46,893 nt of DNA. It comes from Pseudomonadota bacterium. Lineage in GTDB: Bacteria > Pseudomonadota > Alphaproteobacteria > Caulobacterales > Caulobacteraceae. Positions 44,150-46,893 of this stretch are shown piece by piece. The translations under genes and the position numbers were made by a program. Numbering within the stretch: the first letter of the stretch is position 1; each line of letters starts with the position of its first letter. Under the pieces are notes generated by a model. The model was not told the origin of the DNA, made no database searches, and saw only the letters and a list, made by a program, of their open reading frames with translations. Location: assembly GCA_023386645.1 (NCBI GenBank), contig JAEWJI010000055.1, forward strand, positions 1-46,893, read 5' to 3'.

Positions 44150-44195
44150 CCCCTCCACCACTTCGTGGTCCCCCTCCCCACTGGCGTGGGGAGGA
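44150..44195. repeat. GC-rich inverted-repeat element D (partial)
   Basis: CCCCTCCACCACTTCGTGGT continues into CCCCCTCCCCACTGGCGTGGGGAGG, whose last part is a CCTCCCCAC/GTGGGGAGG hairpin. This equals the right half of elements B and C. It lies upstream of ybaB. Confidence 0.65.
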
Positions 44196-44202
44196 CAGGC
44201 GC

Positions 44203-44275
44203 GCGCTCAAGCAGCGAGCGATAGCGCACGACCTGCGCTCAAGCAGCGAGCCGCCGCGCGGCGAGCGATAGCGCA
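44203..44275. repeat. Short direct repeats between ybaB and the SRP RNA
   Basis: GCGCTCAAGCAGCGAGC occurs at 44203-44219 and again at 44235-44251. GCGAGCGATAGCGCA occurs at 44214-44228 and again at 44261-44275. The palindrome CGCCGCGCGGCG lies at about 44252-44263. No function is apparent. Confidence 0.65.
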
Positions 44276-44293
44276 AAGAAGGAAGGGGAAGGT

Positions 44294-44378
44294 GGAGACC
44301 GCGACCCGAAGGGGAATTCGTTGTGGCTGCTGCCTTCCGGCCCTGACCAGGTTGGCGAAGCCTTCGCCCGCGATCTCC
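44294..44378 (-). ncRNA. ffs: Signal recognition particle RNA (4.5S type)
   Basis: The minus strand carries the universally conserved SRP domain IV core: CCTGGTCAGGGCCGGAAGGC followed by AGCAGCC. The 5' GGAGATCGCG pairs with the 3' CGCGGTCTCC at the ends, allowing one G-U pair, which sets approximate borders of about 85 bases; the true ends may extend slightly. It binds Ffh to target membrane proteins. The gene is divergent from nudC. Confidence 0.88.
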
Positions 44379-44452
44379 GAGGCGACATATCGCGGCTCAT
44401 CGTGACGGAATCAAGCCTCCCGCGCGTCGACGCCGCGGGCTAAGACCCGGAC

Positions 44453-45382
44453 ATGCCTCTTCGAGCCGTGAACACCTTCGCCGGAAGCCCGCTGGATCGG
44501 GCGGGCGAGCTCAGGAACGATCCGGAGTGGATCGCCGAGCAGGAGGCGCGGGCCGACGCCCTGTCGATGGTGATCTGGAACGGCGGGCCGATGCTGGAGG
44601 AGACGGCCCAGGGGCCGCGCCTGGCATGGCTGGGGGCCGAGCATGCATTGGACCTGTCGCGGCGGCGGGTCTTCCTGGGACTGTGGAAGGAGGCCCCGGT
44701 GTTCGCGGTGGAGCTGGGCGGCGAGGCCGATCCGGCGGCGGACGGGGTGGTCAGGGGCATTGGCGCCTTTCACGACATGCGGACGGCGGCAGGGATGCTG
44801 CCGGGGCCGGACGCGGCCATGGCGGGGATGGCCAAGAGCCTGTTCGACTGGCGCCGGCGGCACGGTTTCTGCGCCAACTGCGGCCAGGAGACCGAGGATG
44901 CGGGGGGCGGCTGGCGGCGGCGGTGCCCGGCATGCCAGGGCGAGCATTTTCCGCGCGTCGATCCGGTGACCATCATGCTGCCGGTGTATCGCGGCGGGGC
45001 CGAGCCCGTGGCCCTGCTGGGCCGGCAGGCCGCCTGGCCGGAGGGTCGGATGTCGGCGCTCGCGGGTTTCCTGGAGCCCGGCGAATCGATCGAGGAGGCC
45101 TGCGCCCGCGAGGTCGAGGAAGAGGCGGGTCTGACGGTCACCGCCGTCCGCTACCACTCCAGCCAGCCCTGGCCGTTCCCGTCGCAGCTGATGATCGGCC
45201 TGATCGCGGAGGTCGCGGACGATCAGGCCCGCCCGGACCAGACGGAACTGGAGGCGGTGGCCTGGCTGACGCGCGACGAGATGCGCGACTGCCTGGACGG
45301 GCGGCACCCGTCGATCAAGCCGCCGCCGCCGATCGCCATCGCGCGCACGCTGATGCGGGCGTGGGTGGAGGAAGCTGGCTGA
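44453..45382 (+). CDS. nudC: NAD+ diphosphatase / RNA NAD-decapping Nudix hydrolase
   Basis: A 309-residue NudC-family enzyme that cleaves NAD(H) and, in E. coli, removes NAD caps from RNA. A zinc finger with four Cys (GFCANCGQ, RCPACQGEHFPR) is followed by the Nudix box GFLEPGESIEEACAREVEEE with AGL completing GX5EX7REUXEEXGU. SQPWPFPSQLMIG is the NADH-specific SQPWPFPxS motif. The ATG at 44453 gives normal length. It converges on kdsB across a strong hairpin. Confidence 0.96.
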   Translation: MPLRAVNTFAGSPLDRAGELRNDPEWIAEQEARADALSMVIWNGGPMLEETAQGPRLAWLGAEHALDLSRRRVFLGLWKEAPVFAVELGGEADPAADGVVRGIGAFHDMRTAAGMLPGPDAAMAGMAKSLFDWRRRHGFCANCGQETEDAGGGWRRRCPACQGEHFPRVDPVTIMLPVYRGGAEPVALLGRQAAWPEGRMSALAGFLEPGESIEEACAREVEEEAGLTVTAVRYHSSQPWPFPSQLMIGLIAEVADDQARPDQTELEAVAWLTRDEMRDCLDGRHPSIKPPPPIAIARTLMRAWVEEAG

Positions 45383-45409
45383 TCCTCCCCCGTCCTTCAC
45401 GGGGGAGGA
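45383..45409. terminator. Hairpin between convergent nudC and kdsB (element F)
   Basis: TCCTCCCCCGT (45383-45393) and ACGGGGGAGGA (45399-45409) form a perfect 11-base stem with a 5-base loop. It lies exactly between the two stops and begins right after nudC. It looks like a single-hairpin member of the repeat family recruited as a two-way terminator. Confidence 0.75.
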
Positions 45410-46135
45410 CTAGGATGCCAGCGCCCGCGCGGCCTCTAGGTCGGCGGGGTTGTCGACCGAGAGGGGGGCGGCGTCGATGACCGAGGCCCAGATCGACAGG
45501 CCCATCTCCAGAGCGCGGAGCTGCTCCAGTTTCTCGCGCTGTTCCAGCGGCGAGGGCGGGGCGGCGCAGAAGCGTTCAAGGGCCTCGCGGCGGTAGCCAT
45601 AGACGCCGATGTGGCGCCAGACGGGGGCATCGCCGTACAGGGTGGAGCGGGTGAAATAGAGGGCGCGGGCGGGGGCCCCGTGCGCGGCCTGGGCCAGGAC
45701 CGCCTTGACCACGTCGACGTTCGACCGGTCGTCCGGAGAGGCCTCGGGCGAGACCAGGGTGGCGATGTCGGCGGACGGTTCGGCCTCCAGCACCCGCGCG
45801 CAGGCGAGCGGGATGGAAGGGTCGGCGAAGGGCATGTCGCCCTGGAGGTTGATCACGGAATCATATCGGCCGGCGGGATCGACCGCCTGAAGCGCCGCCA
45901 TGATCCGGTCGGAGCCCGACGGCAGGGCCGCATCGGTCAGGACCGCCTGGCCGCCCGCCGCCTGGACCGTGTCCACGATCTCCGGATCGCCGGCCGCGAC
46001 ATAGACCGGCAGGCCCGAGGCCGCGGCCTGACGCCACGCCCGCACGACCATCGGCACGCCGCCGATGTCGGCCAGGGGCTTGCCCGGAAGTCGGGTCGCG
46101 GCCATCCGCGCGGGGATCAGAACCAGGGGCGTCAT
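45410..46135 (-). CDS. kdsB: 3-deoxy-manno-octulosonate cytidylyltransferase
   Basis: A 241-residue CMP-Kdo synthetase that activates Kdo for lipid A-core synthesis. Motifs are LVLIPARMAATRLPGKPLAD, SGSDRIMAAL, the metal-binding INLQGDMPFADP, RSNVDVVKAV, YFTRSTLYGD, HIGVYGYRREALERF, EQLRALEMG and VDNPADLEAAR, all in order. Length is normal. It is monocistronic as far as the window shows, and the cytochrome c gene diverges from it. Confidence 0.96.
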   Translation of the reverse strand: MTPLVLIPARMAATRLPGKPLADIGGVPMVVRAWRQAAASGLPVYVAAGDPEIVDTVQAAGGQAVLTDAALPSGSDRIMAALQAVDPAGRYDSVINLQGDMPFADPSIPLACARVLEAEPSADIATLVSPEASPDDRSNVDVVKAVLAQAAHGAPARALYFTRSTLYGDAPVWRHIGVYGYRREALERFCAAPPSPLEQREKLEQLRALEMGLSIWASVIDAAPLSVDNPADLEAARALAS

Positions 46136-46293
46136 GGGGGCGTTGTCCGCTGAAGGTTGGCGCGCAGATCAGGTTGGCGGGGCCGGTTGCGAAGGCGGCG
46201 CTACCGTGTCAGAGACGCCCACGCAAGAATTCGCCCTCCTCCAGGCCGTCAGGTCGGGGGACGGCCTCAGACCAACGGGATGCGACGAGACGC

Positions 46294-46893
46294 ATGAGCG
46301 GCGACCTCAAGTGGAACAAGATCTTCGGCGCCGCGCTGGGGACCGCCTTCGTCATCCTGGTGGTGCAGCAGGTGTCGGGCGCCGTCTATCACTCCGAAGC
46401 TCCGGAAAAGATGGGCTACTTCGTCAACGCGCCTGAGGAAGGCGCGGGCGGGGCCGCCGAAGCGGTGCTGCCGCCGGATTGGGGCACGGTCCTGCCGGCC
46501 GCCGACCTGGCCGCCGGCGAGGCCGCCTTCGCGCGCTGCCAGGCCTGTCACACCGTCGCGGCCGGCGGCGCCAACGGCATCGGCCCGAACCTGTTCGGCG
46601 TGGTGGGCGGACCCGTCATGCACGCCGCCGGCTTCGCCTATTCTGACGCCATGGCCTCGCACAAGGCCGAGGCCCCGACCTGGGGCTATGACGAGCTGGA
46701 CCAGTTCATCACCGCCCCGGCCCGCTACGTGCCCGGCACGAAGATGTCCTTCGCCGGCATCCGCGACACCCAGACGCGCATCAACCTGATCGCCTGGCTG
46801 CGCAGCCAGGGTTCGGGCGGCTACGCCATCCCGGCGCCGGATCCGGCTCGCCAGCCGGGCGCCGCCGCTCCGGCCGAGGGCGCGGCTCCGGCC
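46294..46893 (+). CDS. Membrane-anchored cytochrome c, cut by window edge
   Basis: 200 residues are visible and no stop is reached. The N-terminus has a membrane anchor (FGAALGTAFVILVVQQVSG, about 11-30). The class I cytochrome c domain follows with the heme-binding CQACH at 82-86, GIGPNLFGVVGG, and the axial Met in VPGTKMSF (M151). A Pro/Ala-rich tail begins near 185. The start is the ATG at 46294. It resembles the CycM-type cytochromes that carry electrons between the bc1 complex and the oxidase in alphaproteobacteria; that role is inferred from family likeness. Confidence 0.93.
   Translation, partial: MSGDLKWNKIFGAALGTAFVILVVQQVSGAVYHSEAPEKMGYFVNAPEEGAGGAAEAVLPPDWGTVLPAADLAAGEAAFARCQACHTVAAGGANGIGPNLFGVVGGPVMHAAGFAYSDAMASHKAEAPTWGYDELDQFITAPARYVPGTKMSFAGIRDTQTRINLIAWLRSQGSGGYAIPAPDPARQPGAAAPAEGAAPA

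Noticed and set aside
38000..46000. Change in strand base skew suggesting a replication origin or terminus
   Set aside because: Sampled rows looked C-rich before about 39 kb and G-rich after 44 kb, but others were even. A cumulative skew plot would be needed; no dif or origin motif cluster was found.

Overview
The window is dense, GC-rich DNA of an alphaproteobacterium, most likely a member of the Caulobacteraceae and plausibly Brevundimonas. The grounds are about 70% GC by eye with C/G-ending codons, a DnaG primase and a DnaX subunit that lack the usual zinc ligands, clustered GATTC (GANTC-type) sites, near-consensus CtrA-like and DnaA-like motifs upstream of dnaG, and the housekeeping gene types. 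The genus is inferred from style, not from a search.

Layout. 1-3222 holds rpoD (cut by the window edge) and dnaG on the minus strand. 3.5-10.9 kb is a pyrimidine/arginine block: carA sits behind an amino-acid permease on the minus strand, and a HAD hydrolase, an RraB-like protein and carB are on the plus strand, so carA and carB are expressed divergently. 10.9-18.2 kb carries a membrane-anchored TPR protein, a Tat-exported DUF885 peptidase, a dicarboxylate/amino-acid symporter, a DUF4287 protein and a secreted GH43-type glycosidase. 18.2-23.8 kb holds a PadR regulator with its HAAS-type membrane partner, small secreted proteins, an Ada-like methylation sensor overlapping an O6-methylguanine methyltransferase gene, a protein built of internal repeats, and an extensin-like lipoprotein. 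uvrB follows at 23.96-26.32 kb.

26.3-30.8 kb is an accessory island. An IPTL-CTERM surface protein and a small protein come first, then a second divergent copy of the last 237 bp of uvrB, then a conspicuously AT-richer 2.6 kb gene encoding a HEPN-STAND NTPase-TPR-cold-shock-domain protein, and finally a broken DpnI/Dam-replacing-type restriction endonuclease gene. This looks like a partly decayed defence island next to uvrB. The HEPN-STAND-CSD protein is the best candidate for an undescribed system.

30.8-46.9 kb returns to core genome: two lineage-type hypothetical genes, a DoxX-like protein, SelO, a DUF488 protein, an amidohydrolase, dnaX, xth, a hexapeptide acyltransferase, tRNA-Gly(CCC), an operon of a four-helix membrane protein, an XRE regulator and a TraB/GumN protein, then rmuC, ybaB-recR, the SRP RNA, nudC, kdsB and a truncated membrane-anchored cytochrome c. 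DNA repair and replication genes are over-represented (dnaG, dnaX, uvrB, recR, rmuC, xth, ada, ogt). At least seven GC-rich inverted-repeat elements sit in the intergenic spaces.
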